From positions 2,852,001-2,916,000 of the forward strand of contig NEEC01000011.1 in assembly GCA_002189035.1 (NCBI GenBank): a DNA stretch of 64,000 nt. The letters are read 5' to 3'. Both the position numbers and the translations under genes were made by a program. Each line of letters begins with the position of its first letter. The first letter of the stretch is position 1. The notes below the pieces were generated by a model that saw only the letters and a program-made list of their open reading frames with translations, searched no databases and had not been told where the DNA came from. Positions 1-12,027 of this stretch are shown piece by piece. The stretch comes from Utricularia gibba (Eukaryota; Streptophyta; Magnoliopsida; Lamiales; Lentibulariaceae).

Positions 1-1050
1 AGAACACCCCGTAAGACGATATGCGAATTAGGCGAATGGATCGAATTTTCGAGAGAATTGCATTTCAGGATAACGTGGTAGCGAATGTGGGGGAGGCCTG
101 AATCGTATGTTGTTCCAAATGGATGCTGAGTTGTTCTCATGTGGCCATGGATAACACTTGCAGTGCTAGTGCGGGAGCAAAGCTTTAGGTATATGTTAAT
201 GTCTGTTCTGGTACCTGTCTACTCTTTAGCACCTCGGTGCATTGCACATTTATTGGTTTCAACCCCCCTCTTTGTAATTGCATAAGTTTCCAACACTAAA
301 AACGCCTTGCATCTAAAACCAACATCAAATCTCTTTATCTACTGTGTAATATTATCAAATCATGCTCACTTCTATCTTATAAATTTAAATTTTACGCGAA
401 TTCGTCTCATTCCTCGAATCCGAGCTTCATTCGTTGGTTGGTAGCAGAATCGCTAAGCGTTCGACTAGCTTGATGTTGTTCTGAAGAATTTGAGAACATT
501 ATATTATGTCCGTGCAGTGTATGTTAGAATCAAACCAAAGTAAGATCAAGAGTATAGCCATGAAAATGTCATTGCTAAATTGGGCCTTGCGTGGCCCTCA
601 TGTTGGGCCGGAATGGCCAGCCATAACGTGGCCCAGGCCCAAAAATAATTTATTTATATGTTGGGAATCATATGAAAAATGAAAGAAAAATATTTTATGT
701 TTAATGATATAGTTTATGTAAATTATTTAAACGGAATATAATTTGGATATTTCATACTAAAAATATATTTTATTTTACCAGATAAAAGATGGAATAGTTG
801 TTGCACGTCCAACTTGACCGTTGTACGTTTCTGACCTGGAAATGGAATACAGCTGTATTCCGGTTATTTCCCGGTTGCCAACCGTGTACGGCTTTAAAGC
901 CCATTGTAAACAACGCGCCTCTTGAAACCGGCGTTTCCCTGTCACCCTTCCCCACTAGCCGTTATCCAGTTCCCTTGATAGATAAGAGGGAAGCAGATAT
1001 TGGATCAGAATCATCCGATTAGGGTTTCTTTGATGATCTTCTAGTTCCTA
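1..1050. other. Leading intergenic / possible 3' flank
   Basis: No coding region is supported here. The first ~500 bases may be the 3' flank of a gene lying outside the window, but no exon can be shown. The stretch from about 660 to 780 is AT-rich. The last part holds the promoter of the small gene that starts at 1051, including the GGGCC cluster listed separately and an AGGGTTT box at about 1020. Confidence 0.5.
584..650. promoter_or_regulatory. Site II-type GGGCC/GGCCC cluster
   Basis: Five GGGCC or GGCCC motifs lie within about 65 bases. In plants such site II elements, bound by TCP factors, mark promoters of housekeeping and growth-related genes, often together with an AGGGTTT telo-box. 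One such box is near 1020, just before the ATG at 1051. Assignment to that gene is by position only. Confidence 0.5.
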
Positions 1051-1497
1051 ATGGCGCAACCAGCCGGTGATTTACCCTCACGTAACGATAACCCCGATGA
1101 TGAGTCGAGATCAGGCGTTTTCGAAAGCTCTGGATGCGGCTCCTGCTGCCTCCGATTCCCCTGTTTTGGATCGAGAAAATCGGATGCCTGGGAGAGGATT
1201 TCTGCGCCGGAAAGCATCAACAGGACTTGTTCGCTGAAGGATGTAGGCGCGTTGAAGAAGGTCAGGGAATGGTCGGAACTCGTCGCTGGGCCTAAGTGGA
1301 AGACGTTCATTCGGCGGTTTAATAGGAACCCCGGTAGAGCGAAACCGGCGAGGTTCCAGTACGATCCTTTGACTTACGCTCTCAATTTCGACGAGGGAAG
1401 AGGACCGGAGGTAGAGGACGACGGCGATGTGGCTTTCAGGGACTTCTCGGCGAGATACGCTGCGATTCCGGCGGGGCCACCGAAGAATCCGCGGTGA
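1051..1497 (+). CDS. Small plant-specific protein of unknown function
   Basis: Intact single-exon frame of 148 codons with an ATG after an AGGGTTT box. The N-terminal quarter has a cysteine cluster (CGSCC, PCFG, residues ~29-40) that could be lipid-modified or bind metal. The middle carries the best conserved part, a GPKWKTFIRRF stretch followed by FQYDPLTYALNFDEG at ~residues 87-120. The C-terminus is acidic and then ends FSARYAAIP. I recall short plant proteins with the same WKTFIRRF...FQYDP..YALNFD layout, but no characterised function, so none is assigned. The frame is clean, and its codon use and conserved block support a real gene. Confidence 0.75.
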   Translation: MAQPAGDLPSRNDNPDDESRSGVFESSGCGSCCLRFPCFGSRKSDAWERISAPESINRTCSLKDVGALKKVREWSELVAGPKWKTFIRRFNRNPGRAKPARFQYDPLTYALNFDEGRGPEVEDDGDVAFRDFSARYAAIPAGPPKNPR

Positions 1498-2598
1498 TTT
1501 GCTAATGGTTTTTACATATACTCGATCTCTTTCATTCATTGAATTGTGTTCTTTGGTGTGAATGTGGTTTGGGGATTAAGATAAACACAGATTAATTTAT
1601 TTGTATTTAAATAAATTTGATACTATATAATTAATTTGTTATATGATACAGAATCAAGATTAGGAAAATATCAAATCTCATCATTTGAACATACAATTAC
1701 GAGAAATTGAACGAATGAGTATACCACACGAATTTCTTATGTTATCGTATGATATTGATGGTAGACTATGACACATCGTTGCATGTTTAATAATTCATCT
1801 AACCATGCCTACAACTCCCACAACTCTGTTGTTGCCATTAGATAAGGAGCATTTATATGGTAAAAATTTACTATTCTAAATATATATCAAATTCTATTTA
1901 CATGAACAAACTAAAATCAAGTTAACGATAATAGATATCCTAATGTCGAAAAAAACGTCACGTTTTTTGTAGAGGTGCACACCACTATGCCCTTACCCCA
2001 TTATGAAGTATGTACAGGCCAAAACGAATGTGATGGTACGTTAATTGTTTCAAAATTATATTATTTTATAAATTAATGATTTATAGTAGGGCCCAACTAC
2101 GATATAACTAACACCTCGATGATTGTGGGGATGGTGAGAGGCGGTTACCATCTACCCAGCCACCAAGTTTGAAAGGCGTCGCCAAACCGGACCGAGTCAG
2201 GGAGATGTTATTAGAGTGATTTAATTGATTTTAAATATCAATTAATCGATTTGATTTATTAATTAATGGATAAATTCTAAAACGTGTATCCATATCCATC
2301 AAAATGAATGGTTTTTTGGTAAATTCTCGAACATTATCGTGGATTAAAAAAATATTTTATATTAAGCTTCTAGAAGGGACAAGCCTGGGCACGTTGGACG
2401 GAGTTTCTTTTTTTTTTTTTTTTAAATAATTTCGACCTCCTTGTTTGTTCTGAGGATGGGTTGACCAATGCTTTGTTGAAAAAACCAGGGAAGGTGGTTA
2501 AGGAAGTACTCCATCTGAGCACAACATGTCGCCAATTTGATCTTCGATTGATGAGTTTAGATTCTCGTTTGTAATTCCAAACCGAGATTCGAGCGATA
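1498..2598. other. Intergenic, AT-rich, no gene seen
   Basis: About 1.1 kb of mostly AT-rich sequence separates two genes on the same strand. It should contain the 3' UTR of the upstream gene and the promoter of the PSI-type gene at 2599. A T-run of about 19 bases lies near 2408-2426. I see no ORF with conserved features and no RNA gene. Confidence 0.5.
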
Positions 2599-5242
2599 AT
2601 GGGTGGGCAGTTGTCGAGTCCAGCTCCAAATCCGTATGCAAGAAGAGGCACCGATGCAGAGAAGCCGTACCAACAAACGGAGAGGGAAGTTTACGCTGAT
2701 TTGGTTGCTTCACAAGTTTCAGAGGAGGCAAGGATTTTGGATGAATCCCGGAATCTGTATAGGCTGTTTCAGAGTTCCAGTGAAGATGAGTTTTATGATG
2801 GGATTCCGCAGTATAAGCGGAGTTCATACCAAAGGTCTCGGTCATTGAATGCCATTAAGGTAAAAGTGAAGCTCTTTAACCTATAGGGATGGTATATTAC
2901 CCTGATCATTACTCTGTAGTTGGTCAGCATATGTTGAATGATTGCATAATCATGGGGTGAAATTCTGTTGTAAGTGGATGAGAGGAATGATTACAGAATA
3001 AGCCCGTGTTGAATTTCGAAGAAAATTTTTGAATCATATTAGTGATCAGAAGCGCCTTATAGAAAGTTAAAGAAGTTTCTGGTTTTCCAGGTTTCGGATA
3101 CTGGACCTCATTTAGGAAGAACTCCCAGTAAAGGAGGAAGGAAAGCTGAAATCTTGAGCTCTCTGGGGAGAAGTGTGTCAAGTTTCGCATCCATGGATGT
3201 AGTTGCTTCAGGATCAACGAAAAATAACAAGATATCTATTATAGCATTTGAGGTTGCTAATACGATTGTAAAGGGTTCAAATCTCATGCAATCTCTTTCT
3301 AAGGAAAGCATCCACAGACTAAAAGAAGTAGTGCTTGCTGGTGAAGGTTTTCTACGATTGATATCCTCTGACAGGGATGAGCTTCTAAAAATTTTTGCCT
3401 CTGATAAAAGGTCATACAAAGATTACATATTGCAAACTTTTGATTGGTATCGGCTGTTTTTAGTCCTTTACTAGTCCACTGAAACGAGGACCGTTTCTCA
3501 TGAATAAAGGGAGGAGCTGAAGTGTTTCTCAAGTGAAGTAGTTCGTTTTGGAAACCAATGCCGGGATCCTCAGTGGCACTCTTTGGACAAATTCTTTGAG
3601 AAGTAATTCACAGTGAATTGCATTTTTCTCCTTTGGTTTCGGTTTAGCTCCTCATAATATGCTCAGCACTTGCACTGCAGGTATAGTGGACGCCGTACGC
3701 CGCCAAAGCAATTGAAAGAAGCTGCGGAGATTGCTATAATGCAGCTGATGGCCTACGTTCAGCAAACTTCTGTGAGCATCATTTGGAAACCTTCTAACTT
3801 CTAAGCTCTCCCTTTGTCTGATATCAGACCTTCATCCCAGAAGATATTTGCTCTGAGTCTCTTTCGTGGTATAACAGGAATTGTATGAGAAAATGCAAAT
3901 TCTGGACAGGATGGAAGATGCTTATAAACTTAAGCGCCTTGCAAAGCAATTAGGTAACATCTCAGCCTCATCAGCATGCATATATGTGTTGCTTACTGGA
4001 CAATTGTGATTATGTTTTCTTGTTTCATTTCATCTTAGGAGCACGAGACAATGGCGTAAATGTTTTACAGGTACAGCTGAAGCTCCATAAAAAGGTAGTG
4101 GAGAAGCTGAAGAAAAACTCATTGTGGTCAAGGTACATGGAAGAGGTACTCACTGAGCCTCACCTCTGAGTTTTCTTACCAGCATTTTATCTTCTTTTTG
4201 CTGTCTCTAATGCTAAGCAACATTTGTTTCTTCTAAATAACAGATCATGGGGAAGCTTGTAGATATTGTGTTGTATTTGAATCAGGAAATAAACTCCACA
4301 TTTGGTGATCCAGGTATATAAATCCAACATTATTCATTTTCATGAGTTTTCTCTAACTCATTCAAATTTCCAGAAGCAACTATCGAGGATAACAGGATGT
4401 TGGGGCCTGCCGGGCTTGCTCTACACTACGCAAATATCATTTTGAAGATCGACTCGATAGTGAGTGATCTTCACAGTTTATTGATAACGAAAAACCATTC
4501 ATCTCAGTAGATGGATCATTTCTCAAGCACTAACGTCCTTGAATCAGGTTGTGAATCCGAGTTCCATGAATTTGAACTACAGAGAGACACTGTACCGGAA
4601 CTTGCCTCCATCTTTGAAGCACCCTCTCCGGTCCGCACTGCAGGCATTCCATGTTGACAAGGAGGTAACTCAACCGGCTAAATGCACAGAACCTCTGTCA
4701 TGGTTTTGACTTTCTTTTGCATTCTCTAAAGCTTACAGTCGCTGAAATCAAAGATAAGATGGAGGCAACGTTGTGTTGGCTAGCCGTATTTGCAATGAAC
4801 ACCGCTAAGTAAGAACTTCAGACCTCATAGCTTCTGGGATGAATCATTTCTTTGTGATCTTCATACACCCTCGGAATTCTTCTTTGTTTCTGCAGGGCTC
4901 ATCATGGCTTTGGCTGGGTCGGCGAGTCGATGAATAAAGGGTGAGATGAGCCTCGTTCTGTTAGCGCCGCCGTCTTCTTACCGCTTTCTTTGAGCTAGAA
5001 ACTGACCTACAGAGTCGAACAGGCGGGAGGAGAAGCAGGGACTGTCTGGAAAAATGGAGATCGAAAGAATCGAGACACTGCATTATGCAGACAAGTTGAA
5101 GACAGAAACATACATCATGGAGCTCCTTGTGTGGCTGAACTACTTGGTCAGTCGATCTAAGCCCGTCTCCGATGGCGCCGAGCCCAAATCCATGGCGGTT
5201 TCCGGCAACGAGAACCAGGAAAGCAGCCGGAAAGTGAACTAG
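2599..5242 (+). CDS. PSI-type protein (DUF3475 + DUF668), 12 exons
   Basis: Family of PSK SIMULATOR proteins, which promote growth and are linked to phytosulfokine and brassinosteroid signalling; the molecular activity is unknown. Exons by hand: 2599-2859, 3091-3410, 3510-3602, 3681-3771, 3878-3953, 4039-4145, 4244-4313, 4374-4459, 4548-4664, 4739-4808, 4896-4940, 5013-5242. The product starts MGGQ (a possible N-myristoylation glycine). DUF3475 is seen in exons 2-3 (IIAFEVANTIVKGSNLM, then EELKCFSSEVVRFGNQC). DUF668 is seen in exons 8-12 (GPAGLALHYANII, then AHHGFGWVGE and RIETLHYADKLKTETYIMEL). Exons 1-11 join in phase. Exon 12 is off by one base at the GGG run at the 4940 donor, although its protein frame is plainly correct. 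The first ATG with the MGG start was chosen. Confidence 0.88.
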
Positions 5243-5624
5243 GGCCATTACCCGAGGCCAAGGGATTGCCGGACTTGAAAAGATACAGAAGAGAGTAATG
5301 CAGATGGAGGATCAAGGGTCTCAACCTCAAACCCTTGTTTGTTTAATACATGTACGGCGCGGCCACGTCACCTTATTGTTATGAAATTTCTTGTTCATAT
5401 TTTTTAATTATAAAGCAGGAATTAGCGAATTAAAACTGTAAAATATTAATTCAACACATAATTAAAAATAATAATTAATTATGTATATATATATATATCT
5501 GATATTTGTGTTAAACCCTAAAAAAGCCCGCTCTTGTGTATGAGGGAAGCCATTGATGAACATCAGAAGCAGAAATTCTCTCTGCCTTTCTTGAATTAAG
5601 CTTTTGGAGAATTCGGAACCGACC
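5243..5624. other. Intergenic, between PSI-type gene and RPC5
   Basis: A short AT-rich spacer with a run of TA dinucleotides at about 5481-5498. It should hold the end of the upstream transcript and the promoter and leader of the RPC5 gene. No further feature is visible. Confidence 0.5.
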
Positions 5625-8600
5625 ATGCCAATTGATGATTCGATGGATAGTAATTGCATGCTCCGACCAAAATTGGAGGCAACTGAATTGCCACGCCATT
5701 TTCTAGAAAAATTGAAGGAAGACGATGATGATATGGCAATCGACATAGGTTTTGCGTGTAATGTTGCGGATATGGATGTGGATATGAAGCAAATGGTTGA
5801 AGATGAAGGGGTGATGCTATGGATACGGGAACTGAAGATGAAGTTGTTCGTGAATTGGATGTGTATTTCGTTCCTTCTCTTGATCATGAAACTCAGGTTA
5901 GGGGTTTACATGGAAGTTGTCCTTGGTGTTGGTCGTTTAGGTTTATCGAGTTTTTGTCCCTTTTTGTTCTGGTTAATCTTGAAGATTCTTGCGTAACCAT
6001 GGATTTCCTTCCGTGGTGGCAGATTTATTTGTTTCAATTTCCACTTAGGGAAAAGTGGCGACCATATGATTTGGATGATAGATGCCAACAGGTATTTAAC
6101 AGCGGGGTCTGTTTTTCTTGGTGATCATGATGCTATTTTAAATGGGGATTGGTTGGTTGACAATTTTAGGTCAGGGTGAAGCCTGAAAGTCGAGAATTGG
6201 AGGTTGATTTGCGGATTGAAATGAACTCCAAGAATTATGACTTCGATGCTGATTCTAGTGTGCAGATGGATAAGCAGGTTGTATGTTTTACTTGGTCAGT
6301 AACGTCTAGATGTTAAGTGAAGGTCCGAGACAATTTTGTGCCGACGAGATTTATTTATCCATGCTACGTACCATCTGTGTTATCCTACAGCAAAAAGCAG
6401 CATTGCAATTTCATGTTTGAAGTTGTTCAATAATATTTTAGCCACCAGGGATTAATAGAATGCCAATCCCTGCTGAAATTAATATGTATCTGCCAATCTT
6501 TCCAGACTCTTTCAACAATATGGACGCAGCCATCTCCTCCTTGCTGTTATTCTGTTGGCATTCTTGATGGAAACAAGGCATGACCTTCTCGATTTCCCAG
6601 ATTTTGAGTATTGCTGATTTATGGAAGCATTTGAATTTGTAGGGAAAGTACTCTGGAATTTATGTTTTAGCAGGTATTCTGTTTGTTATGATGTTCTGTT
6701 CTCATATGCAGTTGCACTTGCATCCCATTCATGCGGTGGTGCAACTCCGACCATCAATGAAACACCTTGATTCCAGGGATACGGGAAAGAAAACTGTCGC
6801 AAAGGGAGATACAAAGAAGTCAGCACCATCTCAGGAGGAAATGAAGCAGGTTAATTTCTTTCTTGATAAGCTTTCTGCGGGTGATCTTTGTGGTCCATCA
6901 AATCTTGATATGTTCTCTTTTATTATCCAGAGCTGGGTTCCTCTGAAGTACCATGCTGGAAAAAGCGACTTGGCAAAAGAATACTTGCATCTAATGATGA
7001 AACGAGTGGGGAACCTCCTATTAACTTTTCCATGGGACTGTATGTGCATTACTTTTTAATGTTCTTCTTGCTTTTTAATTATGTCTTCTTTGATACACTG
7101 TTTATCTAATATGTTTTTTCATTCCAAACTTTAAAAGGTCTGAATATGTGAATAGTTTGTGTGGGTCGTCTACTAATGGCTCATATGCCAATCGTACACC
7201 TATAAGGTACTTGAATGGCTTTCGTGGCTCGCCAGAATCTGTACATTTTCTGGGTGTTGTATTTTTACACTATATTTTATCACTTGTCAGGTCTTTCCTG
7301 AAGCTACCTCTGAAAGAGAGACTCGAAACTTATTTCCTTGAGGTCTGTACCACTCCATTTCTATTGTGTGTTTTGTATTTTATCCTTTTTGTTTGTTCGT
7401 TCAATTATTCAATACACATCAAATTGATGATCTCATTCCATTAGAAACATGTCGACCATGTAAATAATGAACTATTATTATTCCTGAACATTCAATGTTT
7501 TATTTGCATTCGTTTTCCATAGGCCGATCAGCACCATCCAATTCACAGATTCGATACTTTGAAATACTTAGCCCCTGAAGTGTCAGCCGAAGAATTTTTG
7601 GAAATTTTGCAAGAACTTGCCTGGTTAGTTCAAGGACTTTGGGTTCCAAAGAGTGCATTGGTATGTGGAGAACGTCAACCCAGTGAACTTTTAGCGAGAG
7701 ATTATGCTCTTCTCTTATTCAGCAAGAGCATATGCATTAAAAATTCTCAGTTGCCTCATCAAAGGCCTGCAGTGTCTAAGGCGATGAGAAATTTCCTTAA
7801 TGTATTTGCTGTTGAGAGAAAAGTTTTTTCTGACTGGAAACTTCGAGAGCCCCCAGACATGGGATTCACGAAGCTCTATCCATATGTGGTCAAGGAACAA
7901 GAGGAGCAATGGAGAATCCGGGAAGAACGGGTCAAGGGTATTTTTGATAAAAGTAATAAGCCAGAGATGAAGACGATGTTGAGGACAAATCCCACCAGCA
8001 ACGTAGCACAGCTCAAGGCTACCCCTAAGTTGGCAGCACAAACTCCAGTTAGAGCAACACTTCCAAGATCTAAAATGCCAGAAGAAGCACAGGCATCTAT
8101 AGCGAAAACTCTTCTGAAGCTTTTTAAGAGGGACAAAGTTTACAGGTGAGATGCAATTTCTCAAACTTTAGGGTTGCATGTTCATTAAGCTGCATATTCA
8201 TTTATATTCTTCGGAACAAACATGAGGTCCATCCATAATTTTCTTCACTACAAAACTTGCAAGATATTTAGGTCTTCGTATGGATCTGTTTTGATTTTTT
8301 TTTTTACTCTTATTATTTCAGTTTCCAGCAAATTGGGGAGAAGTTGAAAGGCATGGTCATTTCAGAGTGTCAGAAGGAATCAAGCAGAGGTGGTGGAGCA
8401 ATGGCGATAGCAAAGAGTATCAACGATTTCCCAGATGAGCTTCAGGCAATCATCGAGCAGTTAGTAGATAATGTTCATGGCATTGGTGTACTGAAATCCT
8501 CACCAGATTACCCCGAATACGATCAGTTCAGGTACTAATGATTCTTCCTCTTTCTCATCATGGAAATCTTGGTTTCGTCTTGAAGTAGATATCCACTGCT

Positions 8601-8914
8601 ACACTAACACTCGCACCTTGTGTACAGACAATTCGTCATAGATTATTTCAGGGGCGAAAAGCCGGAAGCAAAGCTTAAAAGGGGCGTTTTGCTTGAAGCT
8701 GCCAAAACTGCACTCAAGAGGGAAATATCAAACACCGAGTGCGACAAGGTCACTCAAATTCTCAATGCTTTTTGCTGATAGAAACAAAGGCTGATAGTTG
8801 TGCTTGCTGCTGTTGTGTTTTTCATCCCTTTTGCTGCAGGTCTTACATGAACTCTGCGTTTCACAAGGCTCTGCTTGGGTGCTCAGAACTGCTGATGGAA
8901 ACCCAAAACAATGA
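5625..8914 (+). CDS. RNA polymerase III subunit RPC5/RPC37-like (Sin family)
   Basis: Subunit of nuclear RNA polymerase III; in other eukaryotes it pairs with RPC4 and acts in initiation and termination on tRNA and 5S genes. Exons: 5625-5896, 6023-6091, 6170-6277, 6506-6577, 6712-6849, 6931-7039, 7138-7206, 7291-7342, 7523-8145, 8322-8531, 8628-8748, 8840-8914. Family landmarks are VVRELDVYFVPSLDHETQ, FPLREKWRPYDLDDRC, VRVKPESRELEVDLRI and LHLHPIHAVVQLRPSMKHL, then a long C-terminal exon. The intron after 6577 appears to use a GC donor, which gives the exact family junction. Two breaks are seen: the frame changes at a GGGG run (5808-5811) and again at an AAA run (7000-7002); one extra base in each restores the expected protein. 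If the first break were real, translation could begin at ATG 5819. Confidence 0.85.
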
Positions 8915-9289
8915 TGTTGAACCAGTCCCTAGGTTAGTTTTCAACTCATTGTTCAAGACTTGGATCCTTTAGAGCCCATAATGCCATCACAGAAGTCGTG
9001 TGCACAGGGTTTTGAAAGTACATTCTCGGGTCGGGCCGGAAAATTTTGGGTTCAAACAAACATTGTGAATTTTCATTTAAATATTCATATATATTTTAAA
9101 CTGTATTTGATAAAAAAAAATAGATATTCAAATGTATTGGACAAATAAATATGTTAAAACTATTTTATTTATGAAAATTTGAACCGGATTTCTACATGGG
9201 TTTGGGCCGGTTCGCGGGGGTTTAAACTGGTGACTTTGAAAAGGGTCAGAAAAAAGATCTTGCGAGGCTGCGCGCAGAAAAAGAGAGGG
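8915..9289 (+). other. Spacer between RPC5 and pBrp
   Basis: About 375 bases holding the 3' end of the RPC5 transcript and the promoter and leader of the pBrp gene. An AT-rich middle (~9060-9180) is followed by GC-richer sequence. An open frame continues upstream of the pBrp ATG to 9179, but it does not match the family and is taken as leader. Confidence 0.5.
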
Positions 9290-11138
9290 ATGCGCTGTCC
9301 GTACTGCTCCGTTGGTCAAGGCCGTTGTGCCACAACCGCCGCAGGCCGGAGCATAACTGAGTGCGGTTCGTGTGGGCGCGTTGTGGAGGAGCGGCAGACG
9401 CAGGCTCAACATCTTTTCCACATCCGCGCACAGGATACGCCTCTGTGCCTCGTAACCTCCGATCTCCCTTCGGCCTCTGCTTCTGTAAAAGACGATGACG
9501 AAGATCCTTTCGAGCCTACCGGTTATATCACTGCTTTCTCCACTTGGTCTCTGGAGCGGTACCCAGTGTTCGCGCACGCTTCGCTCTCTTTCGCCGGTCA
9601 CTTGGCGGAGCTTGAGAGGGTACTTGAAACGACGTCGCAAGGGACGATTGCTTCTGGACCCTCCGTTGTTGTAGATAGTCTGAGGGCTTATTTGCAGATC
9701 ATTGATGTGGCGTCGATTCTTGGCCTGGATTGTGATATTTCCGATCATGCGTTTCAGCTTTTCAGGGATTGCTCTTCCGCCACGTGTTTGCGGAATCGCA
9801 GCGTCGAGGCATTGGCAACTGCTGCTTTGGTTCAGGCGATTCGAGAAGCACAGGAGCCTAGAACCCTGCAGGTAATTGCAATTTCCACATCCATAGGTTC
9901 CTGCTGTTGAATTAGGATCTGAAACTCCGGCATCGATTATACTTTCAGAATTTGACGCTAAGTGAACTTACTGCTGCAACTCAACTAATGAGATGCTGAA
10001 ATGTTGTTGTACAAGGAAATTTCCATTGCTGCCAATTTACCACAGAAAGAGATAGGCAAATACATCAAAATTCTTGGAGAAGCTCTACAATTGAGCCAAC
10101 CTATCAATAGCAATTCAATAGCGGTGCATATGCCCAGATTCTGTACTCTTCTACAACTCAACAAATCTGCTCAGGTACCCCTCTAGTCTCCGTCAATTCT
10201 TCAGATTCACACAAGTTAGATAAAATCTGAAATTGAGTACATAGAACCTTTCTGGCATCTCTCTCGGAGCTGTTCGTAATTTTCCAACCCTGTGATGACC
10301 TGCAATGATTTACTTCAGGATTTTTCCATGCCTTCTTCCCTTTTGAGTATCCTGTTTTACGTGCTTGTAGGAGCTGGCGACACATATCGGTGATGTTGTC
10401 ATCAGCAAGTGTTTTTGCACGCGGCGCAACCCCATAAGCATCTCTGCTGCTGCCATTTATTTAGCTTGTCAACTGGAAGATAAACGCAAGACACAAGCAG
10501 AAATTTGCAAGGTAACTGGTCTCACAGAAGTCACCTTGAGAAAAGTCTACAAGGAGCTATTAGAAAATTGGGATGACCTGCTTCCATCTAACTACAATCC
10601 CATAGTTCCTCCTGAGAAAGCATTTCCTACCGCATCCATCTCTTCGGGACGTCCTTCATTGTCCAGGGCTGATCCCTCTGAAGGCCCCGCTTCAGAAGGG
10701 AACAAGAAAAATGAAGTCAGGGTAGTGAGATTCATCGAAGCCCTTGTTGCACCCCACCAGGCTAAAACCAGAGAAAGCAGTTCAGGCAAAGACAGTGCCC
10801 AGAGAGCTTACACGCAGGATATGCTGGGAACACCACACTGGCAGCAGCCTCAGGCTTCTGTTGGAACTTCTGCTGCTCAGGCTCAAACCACTTCAGTGCA
10901 AGATATGGAATTCGATTTATTCTGCAATACGCAGGAGGAGAAAAGAGTGGACATGGATATGGGAGGTGCCGCCTCTAGCTCCGTAAGGTCTGTCCAGTTT
11001 TCTTCTTCCCCAATCATTCCTTGGCCGCTCCGTTCTCCGGCCGCGCCGGTAGCTCCTCCGGGTGTTCGCTTCATGCAAACGAACCTGACAGACAAAAAGT
11101 CAGGTCAGCCTGATCTAAACGAGGACTTTGTACCATAG
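9290..11138 (+). CDS. PBRP: Plant-specific TFIIB-related protein (pBrp)
   Basis: TFIIB-like general transcription factor found in plants; pBrp is known to sit on the plastid envelope and to enter the nucleus when stabilised, and to work with Pol I-type promoters in some species. Exons: 9290-9871, 10016-10174, 10371-11138. The start was chosen at the ATG just before the zinc ribbon (CPYCSVGQG, then ECGSCG, i.e. four paired cysteines in residues ~3-30), as in the family. Two cyclin-like repeats follow: DVASILGLDCDIS...RNRSVEALATAALVQA, then STHIG-type ELATHIGDVVISKCF...SISAAAIYLACQ. The C-terminal ~180 residues are low complexity and end PDLNEDFVP. All junctions keep phase, and no break is seen. 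It converges tail-to-tail with VPS39, an arrangement I recall from Arabidopsis chromosome 4. Confidence 0.95.
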
Positions 11139-12027
11139 TGGAATCTCTTGAACTTAATCGCATTAAGCTTAATGTACGTGTTATGTATTTGTTGTCCAAT
11201 AAAACAAAACAAAAAAAAAGGTGCTTAAAATTTGTATTTTATTGTTAAATACGATCATTTTTATTTAAAAAAATTAAATTTTAGAAATATTTTTAAGTTT
11301 AAATAATTATAAAATCCCAAGCTTGAATTTTGGGGAAGTTATGCAAAACATAGGTGTGATCGTTTGGTGCGGTTGGAGGGCACTTGAGTCAGCCGTGGCG
11401 GCTCGAAAGCGTCCTGATTCCCGCCATCGTTACTACCTATGAAGGTAGGCCGATCCCCAGCCATATCCAATCGGAAAAAATGCTGCTGCCATCAATTGCG
11501 AGCCGCCGACGTCATGCCGCCGTTTGCATGGATCAGAACCTCGTTTCCCGTCGCCGTATTCCCAAAACAGCCTTCATGGCTGGCGGAGAATGGAGTGGCT
11601 TGGTGTCTGTGTACTCTCAAGGCGACGGGATGCGGGGGATCTCGCCGGGCCCTAGCGGATAAACCGGCGCGCCAAAGGGAGTGAGATTCCTGACGGCTGG
11701 CACAATCAATGCCTGGTCTCGTACATAAAGAACAAGACGGGATCGAGGCTTCCGAGGTTGCGCTTGTTGGGAACAGTTGCAGTTTGTTGGGCAGGATTCC
11801 ATTCCAGGCCATCTTCCCGGGGATCAGCGCCTTGGGTTGAGCTCCGGCAATCTCAAGCTCCGACTTCCTTTACTCACAATGGATTTACAATAAAACCAAA
11901 ACATTACACTATCAGCCACCAGCCCCATCTATAAACAACAAGATGCAGAGAAACAATGAAAAAGGTATGTAAAGTTTGAGCTCGGCTTCTTTTCATCTCC
12001 TCCATGAGGCGCCTCTGGCCACAGCGT
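11139..12027. other. Region between the 3' ends of pBrp and VPS39
   Basis: AT-rich to about 11340, then GC-rich to 11850. The GC-rich part has short open frames on both strands (for example 11384-11662 on + and 11492-11812 on -). None carries a domain I recognise. A stretch near 11770-11850 can be read as leucine-rich, but too weakly to call a relic. The VPS39 3' UTR should lie near 11880-12027. Confidence 0.35.

Noticed and set aside
1111-1539. 142-codon minus-strand frame opposite the first gene
   Set aside because: Arg/Pro-rich shadow of the real gene, which has the conserved blocks.
11384-11812. Overlapping GC-rich frames between pBrp and VPS39
   Set aside because: No domain, no splice logic and only a vague leucine pattern, so not called as a gene or relic.
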